In this document: in pieces, positions 8,177 through 17,693 of the stretch
Numbering within the stretch: the first letter of the stretch is position 1
Layout of the letters: each line of letters opens with the position of its first letter
Origin: CAZQKW01 sp964594075
GTDB taxonomy: Bacteria > Desulfobacterota > WTBG01 > CAIYCZ01
Length of the DNA stretch: 64,000 nt
NCBI GenBank assembly: GCA_964594075.1
Contig: CAZQKW010000001.1
Span: forward strand, 1 to 64,000
Direction of reading: 5' to 3'
Program-made: the position numbers and the translations under genes
The notes under the pieces: model-generated
Database searches by the model: none
The model's input: only the letters and a program-made list of their open reading frames with translations
What the model was told of the DNA's origin: nothing

Positions 8177-9183
8177 AAACCCTTTTTTCTTTAGTTCTCC
8201 TGCTGGTTGTTTTCCCTGCCATCCTTGTCACGCTGAGCTTTGCGTTGTTCTGCGTGAATCCGGTATCTCCGCAGCAAACAAAAGAGGTTGCAATAGAGAT
8301 TATGCAGGGAAGCAGCCTCAGAACCATTGCCTCGTTACTGGAAGATGCGCATGCGATTAAGGGAAAATGGCGGTTCAAACTCCTCGCCAAATTGTTGCAT
8401 GTTGAGCGCAGTCTCAAGTATGGAGAATATCGTTTGAAACTTCCCCAGACCCCGCTTTCAGTTTTGCAGGAACTTGCCAGCGGCAACGTCACCGCGTATT
8501 TTGTAACTTTTCCAGAAGGGAGCTCCATGTTTGATGTGGCCCAGCATATTGAGAACGCGGGTTTGTGTTCGGCCGCTGCAATTCTGGAAAAAGCTGCAGA
8601 CAGGGAATTTGCCGCTGCTCTGGGCATTGACGGCGAAAGCCTTGAGGGATATCTGTTTCCGGAAACCTATAAGTTTAACCGGGGAAGCAGTCCCACAGTC
8701 ATTCTCCGGCGCATGGTTGAACAGTTCAATAAAATCGTTACCAGTGACATGGAGAAGCAGGCCAGAGCCATCGGTCTCACCAGGAAAGAGTTTGTTACGC
8801 TGGCCTCGCTGGTTGAAAAAGAGACCGGGCGCGAAGAGGAGCGTGCAGTAATTGCTGCAGTATTTTTAAACCGTTTGCAAAAAGGTATGCGCCTTGATTG
8901 CGACCCGACGGTAATCTATGGTTTGAAGCTTGAGAACAGCACCTTTAATGAGCGTTTAAATAAGAATCATCTAAAAAAAGAAAGCCCCTATAACACCTAT
9001 CGTAACAGCGGACTCCCGCCAGGGCCTATCTGTAATCCGGGTCTCAATTCCATTCGAGCGGTCTTGAATCCGGCAAAAGTCAATTATTTTTATTTTGTGT
9101 CAAAAAACGATGGCACCCATCAGTTTTCAGAAACCCTTGCTGAACATAACCAGGCGGTGAATGCGTATCAACGGCAACAGTGA
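8173..9183 (+). CDS. mltG: endolytic murein transglycosylase MltG
   Basis: The 336-residue protein has an N-terminal membrane anchor (residues about 5-25), a LysM-like region, and the YceG/MltG catalytic domain with LASLVEKETGREEERAVIA (catalytic Glu), VFLNRLQKGMRLDCDPTVIYG and SGLPPGPICNPGLNSI. MltG cleaves nascent glycan strands at the inner membrane and so terminates peptidoglycan polymerisation. It is translationally coupled to ruvX by a 4-base overlap. The length is normal. Confidence 0.93.
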   Translation: MKTLFSLVLLLVVFPAILVTLSFALFCVNPVSPQQTKEVAIEIMQGSSLRTIASLLEDAHAIKGKWRFKLLAKLLHVERSLKYGEYRLKLPQTPLSVLQELASGNVTAYFVTFPEGSSMFDVAQHIENAGLCSAAAILEKAADREFAAALGIDGESLEGYLFPETYKFNRGSSPTVILRRMVEQFNKIVTSDMEKQARAIGLTRKEFVTLASLVEKETGREEERAVIAAVFLNRLQKGMRLDCDPTVIYGLKLENSTFNERLNKNHLKKESPYNTYRNSGLPPGPICNPGLNSIRAVLNPAKVNYFYFVSKNDGTHQFSETLAEHNQAVNAYQRQQ

Positions 9184-9321
9184 ACAGGAATAATTGAGTT
9201 TGAGTTGATAATTGAAACGCGGGAATGATTACCTGGTGCGCTTTTAGATGTGCTGCAAAATAATTACCAACCGTATCCGCTGCCCGTTGCTTTTTTGCAC
9301 CTCAAACCGAACCGGTTTCCC

Positions 9322-10770
9322 CTACGGCGCATCAATAAAACCGTAATACCGTCCCATCCAGTAGGGTAAAATAAAATCAAGTCCGGTGGCTTCCTTCAGG
9401 CCTTCGGTGTTTACCGGCCCAACGCCGGTTTCAAACGGGTCCTTTTGCCAGATAAAATACCCCGTCGGTTTGCGTAAATGCACCGGCACGACAAACGCAC
9501 TCACATCGCCATAGAGCAGCACCGGAAGCGGCGGATAATAGTCCTTACCATGCAATGGCGAGCTCCAGTTACGCAGCGGCCGCAGCGAGAGCTCGCGCAG
9601 GCTGCGGAGCGCGTCATTTAGTCTGGACTCATCACCTGATGCAGCAGCGTATAAAAATATAAAATGGGTGTTACGATGGTTTTGCACATATCGCCAGACA
9701 TGCTTGTGCATATAGTCCACAACAATTGCCCGGCGCCGGCTGTTCCGTTCAAGAAGGTGTATGGTAAAACTGCGGGCAAACCTGAGGTTGAAGGCATAAT
9801 AGTCGTCGCGCAGACTCCTACGGTTAAACACCGCTGCCGCATTGCCGTCGTTAAGGCAGAACGAGCTGGAAAATGCCCTGTTATACATTCGGTCAATTCG
9901 CCTATATTCCTGCCCGCCGGTTCCTGCGCGCTGCTCCAGTGCTTCCCGATACACTGCCAGCACCAGCACCTTAAGCAGCCCGGACACGACAACGGCCGAG
10001 CTCCCGGTTGCACCCGTATGGTCTTTGATCACAAAGCCAGTGGCTTCAAGCCGCCTCCAGACGGCGTGGATAACGTCATACAGAATGTCTCTGACCTTCT
10101 GCACGGTGCGCGCGGTCTGGGCATGGGCACTATAGTCAGCAGGGTCAAGCTCTGCAAGGGCAACGCCAATACCATACAGGATGCCGGTTAACTGGTCCCT
10201 GGTCGCCCGTGTGTAATAGATCATTTCGGGATAACACGCGGAGGGATTGCCGATGTCTGGTATATCGCTGGGGCTTTTGTACACATAACCGCTTTCAATG
10301 CGATCCTGCCATGCCTCGGGGTAGCGCCACTTTGAAGCCTGCGCAGCGGGAAACGCGCATCTCGCAATCACGCCCGGTGTGCCGCTCACATGCGTCAGGA
10401 GATGCAGGCCGCGCGCTGCTTCGAACACGGCCTCCAGATCGCCTGCCGACCGTGTGGTGAGGAAACGATAAACGGCGCCGGCCAGATAGAACCCGCTAAA
10501 GATTGCACTGTCGCCGCCGGTTCCGTAAAAGGATGGCTGTGCATCCGATGCCTCAGCATACCAGGCCTCCCAGATGGTGCCGTTGACGCAGTGATAGGCC
10601 TGATAGTTATCTTCAAGCATAACTGCCCGGTCATACAAATCCTGGTTGCTGACCGCATCGGGATCAAGATCCAGAAGATAGCTCACATCCTCAGCGTGGA
10701 CAACGGTGACTGCCGCCAGGATGCAGTCAAGCGCGATAATTAAGAGCAGCCTCAGGCAAAGCTTTTGCAT
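9322..10770 (-). CDS. secreted protein of unknown function, probably all-alpha
   Basis: The 482-residue protein starts with a Sec signal peptide (positive start, hydrophobic core LLLIIALDCILAAVTVV, cleavage near VHA-ED). The mature part is rich in helices and aromatic residues, with segments such as YAFNLRFARSFTIHLLERN and HGKDYYPPLPVLLYGD. This is vaguely reminiscent of alpha/alpha-barrel glycoside hydrolases, but no catalytic motif is identified. GGAGATGTT precedes the ATG. A glycosyltransferase and a lipoprotein gene lie upstream on the same strand, suggesting an envelope or polysaccharide role. I do not recognise the family. Confidence 0.75.
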   Translation of the reverse strand: MQKLCLRLLLIIALDCILAAVTVVHAEDVSYLLDLDPDAVSNQDLYDRAVMLEDNYQAYHCVNGTIWEAWYAEASDAQPSFYGTGGDSAIFSGFYLAGAVYRFLTTRSAGDLEAVFEAARGLHLLTHVSGTPGVIARCAFPAAQASKWRYPEAWQDRIESGYVYKSPSDIPDIGNPSACYPEMIYYTRATRDQLTGILYGIGVALAELDPADYSAHAQTARTVQKVRDILYDVIHAVWRRLEATGFVIKDHTGATGSSAVVVSGLLKVLVLAVYREALEQRAGTGGQEYRRIDRMYNRAFSSSFCLNDGNAAAVFNRRSLRDDYYAFNLRFARSFTIHLLERNSRRRAIVVDYMHKHVWRYVQNHRNTHFIFLYAAASGDESRLNDALRSLRELSLRPLRNWSSPLHGKDYYPPLPVLLYGDVSAFVVPVHLRKPTGYFIWQKDPFETGVGPVNTEGLKEATGLDFILPYWMGRYYGFIDAP

Positions 10771-10833
10771 AACATCTCCAAGCCAGTTGCCGCGACAGGG
10801 GAAAAAAGCAAAAGAAAAAAGACGGCGGTGGAT

Positions 10834-11598
10834 TTAGGTGCTTGCGTGGATGGCAAGATCGCTGTGCTGAAACAAGGGATAGCTTTTAATTCCCAGATTT
10901 TGATTAATATACTTTACCAGTGCCCCAAGCGTCTTCAGTCCGTACACGACGCTGTTGCTGAAGTCTATTGAAGATGCCTCGGAAAAATACCTGACGGGAA
11001 CCGGCACCGACCCGATGCGGAATCCAAAATAAACCGCCTGCACCAGGAACTCGGTATCAAAGACAAAGCCGTCAGAATTTTTCATAAACGGTATGGTTTC
11101 CAGAACGGCGCGGGTGTAGGCGCGGTAGCCGGTATGAAAATCAGAGACATTCTGACCGAGCACCAAATTTTCCAGCGTGGTGAGAAAACGGTTAAAAATA
11201 TATTTATAAGCAGGCATTCCGCTAGCGAGCGCCTCTTTTCGTGTCCTGATGCGGGAGCCGAGAATAATGTCGCAGATATCGGTCTCCAGAAATCCCAGGA
11301 TATACGGAACCAGCCGGCTGTCATATTGATAATCGGGATGGATCATAATGACAATATCTGCCCCGCGCTTCAGTGCCTCCGTGTAACAGGTTTTCTGGTT
11401 TGCCCCATAGCCGCGATTGTCAGTATGCACGATCGTATGAATGCCCAGAGAACGGGATATCGCCACCGTATTGTCCTTACTGTTGTCATCCACCAGAATG
11501 ATCTCATCATAGGTGCCGGGGGGAATATCCCGGAAGGTTCGTTCAAGGGTTTCTGCCGCATTATAGGCAGGCATGACAATTATAACTTTTTGTTTCAT
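10834..11598 (-). CDS. glycosyltransferase family 2 (GT-A fold)
   Basis: The 254-residue enzyme shows VIIVMPAYNAAETL, the DDNSKD nucleotide-sugar motif, and IVIMIHPDYQYD in place of the usual DADLQH-type metal-binding motif. It resembles soluble polyprenyl-phosphate glycosyltransferases of the DPM1 type, transferring a sugar from a nucleotide donor to a lipid carrier or glycan. No transmembrane tail is seen. No good SD precedes the ATG. It lies between a lipoprotein gene and a secreted-protein gene on the same strand. Confidence 0.85.
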   Translation of the reverse strand: MKQKVIIVMPAYNAAETLERTFRDIPPGTYDEIILVDDNSKDNTVAISRSLGIHTIVHTDNRGYGANQKTCYTEALKRGADIVIMIHPDYQYDSRLVPYILGFLETDICDIILGSRIRTRKEALASGMPAYKYIFNRFLTTLENLVLGQNVSDFHTGYRAYTRAVLETIPFMKNSDGFVFDTEFLVQAVYFGFRIGSVPVPVRYFSEASSIDFSNSVVYGLKTLGALVKYINQNLGIKSYPLFQHSDLAIHAST

Positions 11599-11642
11599 AA
11601 CGATGATTTTTTAATACGATTTCTCCTCACGCCGGTTAACGG

Positions 11643-12230
11643 TCATTGCTGAATGGGTTCTGACCGCAGCGGAGCGGGTTCGGCAGGGTTAAGCTCCTGG
11701 GCAGGCTTAGAACCTATGGGATAGCCCGACCACCAGTATACGTAACTTTTGGTGTCAGCATGGATTGCCATTTTATACAAGTCATCAGGATTATTAATAA
11801 CCTGTGTTGTGTCATCAAGATAGGTAATCGCCACAGCTTTAACCGCAATATATTTTATTGTCGTGCTGTACCACACATTATCCCAGCTGCGTGAATAGTA
11901 TCCGCTGTCAGACCTGAAATACCCTTCAGTTGCCAGTTCTACTTCGCTCCGGTTGTTCACCTCGCTGGTAATCTGCGTTCCTTTTTCATCATAGGGAATT
12001 ACCGTAAAAGCAATACGCCGCATGGTTTTTCCACTTACGTTTTGAAAATCGATGTCAACGGTAACTCCGCCTGCAGAGTTTGGCTTTCTGCCGTGCGGCA
12101 TGAAGACAACGGGAAGGTTATGCCGGAGGGCCCGTTCTGTTGCCTTTGCAAATGATTCATGGATTTTGCCTGATGTCGCGCAGCCGACACCAAGCAAAAG
12201 TATTACTACCACTCCCAAGAATTTTTTCAT
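11643..12230 (-). CDS. lipoprotein of unknown function
   Basis: The 195-residue protein has a lipoprotein signal peptide, KKFLGVVVILLLGVGC, with the lipobox cysteine at residue 17, so it should be lipid-anchored in the envelope. The mature part contains a beta-rich region (TVDIDFQNVSGKTMRRIAF) that resembles domains describing extra-cytoplasmic beta-sandwiches. A GGAGA SD is present. It is the first gene of the short minus-strand group with the glycosyltransferase and the secreted protein. Confidence 0.82.
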   Translation of the reverse strand: MKKFLGVVVILLLGVGCATSGKIHESFAKATERALRHNLPVVFMPHGRKPNSAGGVTVDIDFQNVSGKTMRRIAFTVIPYDEKGTQITSEVNNRSEVELATEGYFRSDSGYYSRSWDNVWYSTTIKYIAVKAVAITYLDDTTQVINNPDDLYKMAIHADTKSYVYWWSGYPIGSKPAQELNPAEPAPLRSEPIQQ

Positions 12231-12367
12231 TCAATGTCTCCGTGTAAATTAACCTGCCGTTCTATAATTCGGTAATAGCATTAAAAATGTTAAAAATATA
12301 TCATTGCCTCGTGTTATGCAAGCAGGAAGATAAAAGACCGACGTTGTGGACGGGTAAAACAGCTTTT

Positions 12368-13291
12368 TTAGAGGTTCTGCAAAGAATCTTTCCTTATAAA
12401 CCTTTTGCGCACACCATCGTCCGTTGAAAGCAAAGCCAGCATTTCATCTATTGCGCTTATCATCTCATGCTTATCTTCAGGCAGCTTGCCGTTTACCGAA
12501 ACGTAGTTTGAGAGATGATCTGAAAGGTAGGTTGAAGTCACGTCAAGATGTTCTATCAGTTTTTTCTGTTCCCGTAAAATGGTCTCATGCGCAGCTTTCT
12601 TGAATGTGCCAGCTTTTATGTGCTCATACAGTACGCATCCCGGCTGAGGAATAAAGGTGCGGACGCGGATGAAGTGCGGATTAATCTGGTTCAATACCGC
12701 TGCGGTCCCTCTCGCGTGCTGCTCCCACCGCTCATCGCCGCCGATACCCAGCAGAACATAAAGCGAATATTCAAACCCGGCTTTTTTTGCCTTCAGTCCC
12801 GCGCTCACCATTTCTTCGGGCGTCGCGCCTTTTTGAATAAGCTCAAGCACTTTCCGGTCGCCCGTCTCAAGCCCCACATGCAGCCGCGTAAGCCCGGCAT
12901 CCCGCAACCGTTTTAAATCTTCAGCGGACTTTTTATGCAGGGTCTTGGCCCGGCCATAACTCGTCACCCGCTCAATCTGGGGGAAGGCAGTATATAGTGC
13001 CTGTAAAATTCTTATAAAATCATCGGTCCTGATAACGATGCTGTTTGAATCACCAATAAAAACCGTCCGCACCGCGTCGCCGTAAAGCTCCTGTGCCGCC
13101 GTGATGTCATTCATGATTTCCTCAATCGGCCTGCGTTCAAACGGCATGTCCTTATACATGGAGCAGAAAGCACATCTGTTCCAGGGGCAGCCTCTGGTTA
13201 CTCGCAATAGCAGGCTGTTTGCTTCGCTGGGCGGTCGGTAGGGCGGGAAATCATAGCCCCGCGGTTTTAAGCGTAATCGTCCAATAGCCAT
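12368..13291 (-). CDS. radical SAM protein
   Basis: The 307-residue protein has the iron-sulfur motif RGCPWNRCAFCSMYK. The first spacing is four residues (C-x4-C-x2-C), a variant of the usual CxxxCxxC that recurs in this Elp3/MiaB-like branch. GLTRLHVGLETGDRKVLE is the SAM-binding GxE-type segment. It should bind a 4Fe-4S cluster and cleave S-adenosylmethionine in the cytoplasm. The substrate is unknown. It lies 84 bases downstream of the UbiD-type gene on the same strand and may belong to that operon. Confidence 0.85.
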   Translation of the reverse strand: MAIGRLRLKPRGYDFPPYRPPSEANSLLLRVTRGCPWNRCAFCSMYKDMPFERRPIEEIMNDITAAQELYGDAVRTVFIGDSNSIVIRTDDFIRILQALYTAFPQIERVTSYGRAKTLHKKSAEDLKRLRDAGLTRLHVGLETGDRKVLELIQKGATPEEMVSAGLKAKKAGFEYSLYVLLGIGGDERWEQHARGTAAVLNQINPHFIRVRTFIPQPGCVLYEHIKAGTFKKAAHETILREQKKLIEHLDVTSTYLSDHLSNYVSVNGKLPEDKHEMISAIDEMLALLSTDDGVRKRFIRKDSLQNL

Positions 13292-13375
13292 TTTCTTTTT
13301 AGCCAGTTTTCAGCAGTCGGCCATCAGCGCAAATCAATGGTAATTGAGTGCTGATAGCCGCAGTGACCGGTCGTG

Positions 13376-14836
13376 CTATTTTTGAAAGTACTTTCCCCAG
13401 TTTTTCTCCACCAGCTCAAATGCTTCTTTGGCTTTCTCCTCCATAACCGTGCGATTATCTGCTGGGAATACTTCGGGACCGCCTTCTCCAGGCAGTTGCC
13501 GGGTGGCATCAATAACGATTTTGCTGCTTAGAAATGCTTCTTTGATGCTCGGATCAATGGGCATATGAAAAGAATGGCTCACCATAAGACTTGCCGGCAC
13601 CGGCTGCCATCTGGTGCCAACCGCATGCATGACTCTGGCCATATCAGTTGGATCAACGTCTTTGTCCAGCACAATCACCAGCTTTTTGCTGAACCCGATA
13701 AGGCGATACCCCAGGATCATAAGCCCGGCTTCAATACCTTCGCCGGGAAATTTTTTGTCAATGCACACAATAACAATTGATGCAGTCTCCGGGGGTGTAT
13801 AAAGCTTGACAAGATTGGGCATGATTCTCTTCAGCCGGATAAAATTTCCGGTATCCCAGGGGAGCGTCAGATAGCCGCCGCTGACCCCGGTCCAGATATT
13901 ATACAGCCAGGGATTTTTTCGATGGGTGATTGTGTGAATGTTCAGATAAAACGTAACCGTTTCTTTTCCGATATAACCAAACATTTCACCATAGGGGCCT
14001 TCTTTTTCCACCTCCATGGGAATTTCGCCTTCTAAAATAAATTCTGCCTCTGCCGGAACGTAGAGATTGCTGGTTTCACATTTCACCATTTTTACCGGTT
14101 TGCCCCTGAATCCTCCTGCCAGCGCAAATTCGTCCTGTCCCAGGTCTGCCAGGCGGGTGCTGCTCATCATCCAGGAAATGGGATCAATGCCGATTGCCAC
14201 CGCGACCGGGACGGCATCCTCGCCACGGTCAGCAGCTTCCATCATGAACTTGTAGCCATGGCTCTGGTTGGTGAAGTTTATACCGGTTTTGCGCGGGCCC
14301 TTTATCTGCATGCGGTATGTTCCCACATTTCTTCCCAGCCGGGGGTCTTCCATGATGGCGCATCCGGTGCTGATGTATTGGCCGCCGTCATCGGGGTTAT
14401 TACGGATCCAGGGGAACTTATAAATGTCAACCGCATCGCCGGTCAGAATCACTTCTTTGCAGGGGGCATCCTTTTTCTCAACGATGACCGGATCAATGGT
14501 TTTCCAGCGATCATTCACCAGATAGCTCATGATCTTTTCGGTAGCGGCAGTATACATTTCTGATTGGCTGTCGCTGATATGCTCAACCCCGAAGCATTGG
14601 GCGACGGTGTCAAAGCCATTAAACAGATTCCCTATTACCGGTACGGAATGCCAGATGCCATTGACTTTAATGTTTTCAATCAGAAAGGCAGGAGCATTGG
14701 TCTTCCACCGATCAATTATTTTGTAGTGGAATGCCGTTGCCTCATACTTATCCTGATCCATCTCTTTTATTCTTACCAATTTCCCCCGTTTCTCCAATGC
14801 TTCTGCATAATCTCTCAATGATTCATATGGCGCCAT
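13376..14836 (-). CDS. UbiD-family (prFMN-dependent) decarboxylase/carboxylase
   Basis: The 486-residue protein matches UbiD length and motifs: a GTYRMQIKGPRKTGIN segment in the prFMN-binding region and the catalytic acidic stretch ILEGEIPMEVEKEGPYGEMF, carrying the Glu pair of the E-R-E network. These enzymes use prenylated FMN to add or remove CO2 on aromatic or alpha,beta-unsaturated acids. The start is supported by GGGGAGG 7 bases upstream. It is flanked by an AOR and an SDR upstream and a radical SAM gene downstream, all on the minus strand, suggesting an aromatic or enoic acid pathway. No UbiX prenyltransferase gene is in the window. Confidence 0.92.
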   Translation of the reverse strand: MAPYESLRDYAEALEKRGKLVRIKEMDQDKYEATAFHYKIIDRWKTNAPAFLIENIKVNGIWHSVPVIGNLFNGFDTVAQCFGVEHISDSQSEMYTAATEKIMSYLVNDRWKTIDPVIVEKKDAPCKEVILTGDAVDIYKFPWIRNNPDDGGQYISTGCAIMEDPRLGRNVGTYRMQIKGPRKTGINFTNQSHGYKFMMEAADRGEDAVPVAVAIGIDPISWMMSSTRLADLGQDEFALAGGFRGKPVKMVKCETSNLYVPAEAEFILEGEIPMEVEKEGPYGEMFGYIGKETVTFYLNIHTITHRKNPWLYNIWTGVSGGYLTLPWDTGNFIRLKRIMPNLVKLYTPPETASIVIVCIDKKFPGEGIEAGLMILGYRLIGFSKKLVIVLDKDVDPTDMARVMHAVGTRWQPVPASLMVSHSFHMPIDPSIKEAFLSSKIVIDATRQLPGEGGPEVFPADNRTVMEEKAKEAFELVEKNWGKYFQK

Positions 14837-14937
14837 TGCTGCCTCCCCGTATGGTGGTTTGTTTATATTCTATAAATTGTTTACACTAAATGCGTCTCCC
14901 GAGAAGCCCGCATCTGTGCATCAAATCATGGTTTTTT

Positions 14938-16713
14938 TTATTGAGGTGGATTGCCGTTTTTATCCCATCCCCTGAGCGCATAGTATTCGTCCAGCATCAG
15001 GTCAAGCCCTTCTACCTTTTTGCCTGCCGCCATGCCGTCCGGAAGCGGTTCAGTAAGCAGCCGCGGCGGAAGCGTATCGTCCTTTCTGTTGTAGCCTTCG
15101 CGAATATTAAATCTGCGCTCCAGCGTAATAATTCTGCGCACCATAACGCGCAGATCATCCAGCGTATAGGCGGTGCCAACCACCGCATTGATCAGTTCTG
15201 GAACCAGCGCAACCGGCACAAAATTAAAGCTGCACAGGCAGGCTGAATCAAAAATCGCGGCATTTTCTGCAAGCTCAGCAGCACGGACAGCTTTGCCCTC
15301 ATGGGTATACAGGTCAACATCGGGCATGAAGAACTCCACAATCATATACCCGCCGCGCCCATGTTCGCCACCCCGGGGAGCAGTGGCATAGGAAAGCGCC
15401 TGCCCGAAAACCGCGCGCGGATCATACGCTGCAAGTTCAAGACCCTTGACATGCATGGCAAAGGTTTCAGAGCCGGGAAGCCCTTGAGAAAGCCGTGCCA
15501 CCCCCTCTGCCAGCCGCCCGCCGAATCCCTCTCTGGCGGCGATCTTTTCTATCAGTTTGAGGGCGCATTCGCCATCGCCCCACCGCAACACAAGCCCGTC
15601 GGTATCTTTTTCTGTCAGCAGACCCTTTTCGAAACACTCAATGGCAAAGCCGATAACATTGCCGGTAGAAATAGTGTCCAAGCCGAGCTCATCGCACAAA
15701 AAGTTCTCCGCGATAATTATATCCCGATCGCCGATCCCCAGATTTGATCCCAGCATCACCGCCGACTCATATTCAGGGCCTTCTGTGGTCAGACCTGCGC
15801 GCGGTCCGTTCTTTACTGCGGCAATAAGCCCGCACCCTACCGGACAGGACTGGCAGGCAAAACTTTTTATCCGGTTATGCTCGGTGATGGCACTTCCCGC
15901 TATTTCATCTGCCAGCTCAAAGGTGCCCCGCTGAAAATTTCTGGTGGGCAGACCTCCCATGGCATTAACCACACTTATCAAACCTGCGGTGCCATTCATT
16001 TGCATTCCCACCAGGCTTGGATTTTCGTCCTGAGCGGCCCGAACTTTTTTAACTGTTTCATCAAAAGCCTGTTTATCAGCAATCCGCGGCCGTATATCGC
16101 CCGACACCGCAATTGCCTTGAGATTTTTTGAGCCCATGACCGCGCCGGCGCCACCGCGCCCGGCAGTGCGCGTTTCAGAAACTACTGCCGCAAATCGCAC
16201 CTTGCTTTCCCCAGCCGGGCCGATACAGGCCACCCGGCATGCTGCGCCCAGTTTTTCCTTAATGACACGCTCTGTTTCTGAGGTCTTGAGGCCCCATACA
16301 TCATCAGCATTATGAAACGTTACCCCGTCAGGCGCGAGGTGAATCCAGATTCGCTCTGCAGATGCGCCGGTTATAACCATCCCGTCAAATCCGGTACGCT
16401 TGAAGCCGTTGGGGAATGCGCCGCCCATGCTCGTCGTGTTAATGGTATTGCCGGCGGGAGATTTGGTGATGAAGGTAATGCGCGAGGTTCCCGGGGCGTT
16501 GGTGCCGTTCAGCGGACCGGTGAAGATAATGAGATGATTTTCTGGTGACAGCGGGTCAATCTTTCCGGGCTGCAGGTCATATAACAGTTTTGTGCCGACA
16601 CCTCTGCCGCCAAGATATTCTGCGGCAAGGCTTTCGAAGAGCTGTTCTACTCTATACGTTTTATGGGACACATCTACTATGACATAACGACCATGATATC
16701 CACCGTTAAACAT
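14938..16713 (-). CDS. aldehyde:ferredoxin oxidoreductase (tungsten/molybdenum), copy 1
   Basis: The 591-residue enzyme has the AOR layout: an N-terminal beta-rich domain with YLGGRGVGTKLLYD, the cluster motif CQSCPVGCG with a later single Cys (DSACLCSF), and the closing EYYALRGWDKNGNP typical of the family. AORs use a bis-pyranopterin tungsten (or Mo) cofactor to interconvert aldehydes and carboxylic acids with ferredoxin. I chose the ATG at 16713 because AGGAG lies 8 bases upstream; the upstream ATG at 16743 would add 10 residues. It sits between an SDR and a UbiD-type gene. Confidence 0.93.
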   Translation of the reverse strand: MFNGGYHGRYVIVDVSHKTYRVEQLFESLAAEYLGGRGVGTKLLYDLQPGKIDPLSPENHLIIFTGPLNGTNAPGTSRITFITKSPAGNTINTTSMGGAFPNGFKRTGFDGMVITGASAERIWIHLAPDGVTFHNADDVWGLKTSETERVIKEKLGAACRVACIGPAGESKVRFAAVVSETRTAGRGGAGAVMGSKNLKAIAVSGDIRPRIADKQAFDETVKKVRAAQDENPSLVGMQMNGTAGLISVVNAMGGLPTRNFQRGTFELADEIAGSAITEHNRIKSFACQSCPVGCGLIAAVKNGPRAGLTTEGPEYESAVMLGSNLGIGDRDIIIAENFLCDELGLDTISTGNVIGFAIECFEKGLLTEKDTDGLVLRWGDGECALKLIEKIAAREGFGGRLAEGVARLSQGLPGSETFAMHVKGLELAAYDPRAVFGQALSYATAPRGGEHGRGGYMIVEFFMPDVDLYTHEGKAVRAAELAENAAIFDSACLCSFNFVPVALVPELINAVVGTAYTLDDLRVMVRRIITLERRFNIREGYNRKDDTLPPRLLTEPLPDGMAAGKKVEGLDLMLDEYYALRGWDKNGNPPQ

Positions 16714-16805
16714 AACACAGGCTCCTTTTTTGTTAATATGCATTCAGCAGGCAACCATCAGTAACGTCAGTCGCCCCTGTATGCTGACCACGGACAACAA
16801 TTATG

Positions 16806-17612
16806 CTACCAGCACCAGTCCATTCCCCCGTCCACACAAAGGCACTGTGCGGTGATATAGGAGGCATCTTTTGAAGCGAGGAAGGCAACTGCCGCAGCCA
16901 TATCTTCTGGCGTTCCCTCCCGAGGTATCAACAGTTGTCCACTACTGATGCACTGCTCAATGATCCAGGGAACAAACTCATCCCGCTCCATCATCATTTC
17001 TTGTTCTACTGGCCGATAAAGATTGGTTTTCACCATGCCGGGAGCAACGCTGTTTACTCTGATGCCCATCGAGGCCACCGCTTTTGCCAGGCTCTTGGTA
17101 AACATGATGACCGCAGCCTTTGAAGACGCATAGGCGCCGGTCATGTTTTTTGACGACCGTCCCATTATAGACGATATGGTGATGATTGCACCGGCGATGC
17201 CATTATCCATCATATTATTAGCACAGGCGCGGCAGAACATAAATGACCCGCGCACATTTACGCCGTAGATTCGATCCCATTCTGCGCCTGAAATTTCCAG
17301 GCAGGATGACTGGGTCTCGGAAATGCCGGCATTGGAAACGGCGACCTGAATCGGCCCGAAGGATTCTGCGGCGTTTTTGATAAGTTCATTAATTGAATCT
17401 TCACGGGATACATCTACAAAAAGATACTGCGCTGTTTGACCGATTGCCGCGATTTCATCGGCGACTTGTGTGCCGCCCTCTTGATCAATATCCGCCACGG
17501 TTACCCGTGCTCCTTCCGCGGCAAATCGCTGCGCAATGCCCCGGCCTATGCCGCTGCCAGCACCAGTAACGACTACATGTTCTCCGACAAAACGTTTAAG
17601 ATTTTCTTCCAT
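16806..17612 (-). CDS. short-chain dehydrogenase/reductase
   Basis: The 268-residue protein has the Rossmann NAD(P) motif TGAGSGIGRGIAQ, an aspartate after the second strand (VADIDQ) suggesting NAD rather than NADP, the NAGISE motif, the catalytic Ser in ISSIMG and the YASSKAA active-site Tyr/Lys. It probably oxidises or reduces an alcohol/ketone pair in the pathway of the following AOR and UbiD genes. AGGAGG precedes the ATG. It is the first gene of the four-gene minus-strand group. Confidence 0.92.
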   Translation of the reverse strand: MEENLKRFVGEHVVVTGAGSGIGRGIAQRFAAEGARVTVADIDQEGGTQVADEIAAIGQTAQYLFVDVSREDSINELIKNAAESFGPIQVAVSNAGISETQSSCLEISGAEWDRIYGVNVRGSFMFCRACANNMMDNGIAGAIITISSIMGRSSKNMTGAYASSKAAVIMFTKSLAKAVASMGIRVNSVAPGMVKTNLYRPVEQEMMMERDEFVPWIIEQCISSGQLLIPREGTPEDMAAAVAFLASKDASYITAQCLCVDGGMDWCW

Positions 17613-17693
17613 TGCAGTCCTCCTCTATAATCTGATGTAACGCAAAATAGAAACCCGGAAATAATGGTATTATATAAGGCTCAAGCTCGGTAA

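Noticed and set aside
9664..10743. Long plus-strand frames opposite the secreted-protein gene
   Set aside because: They are shadows of the 482-codon minus-strand gene, which has a signal peptide and an SD.
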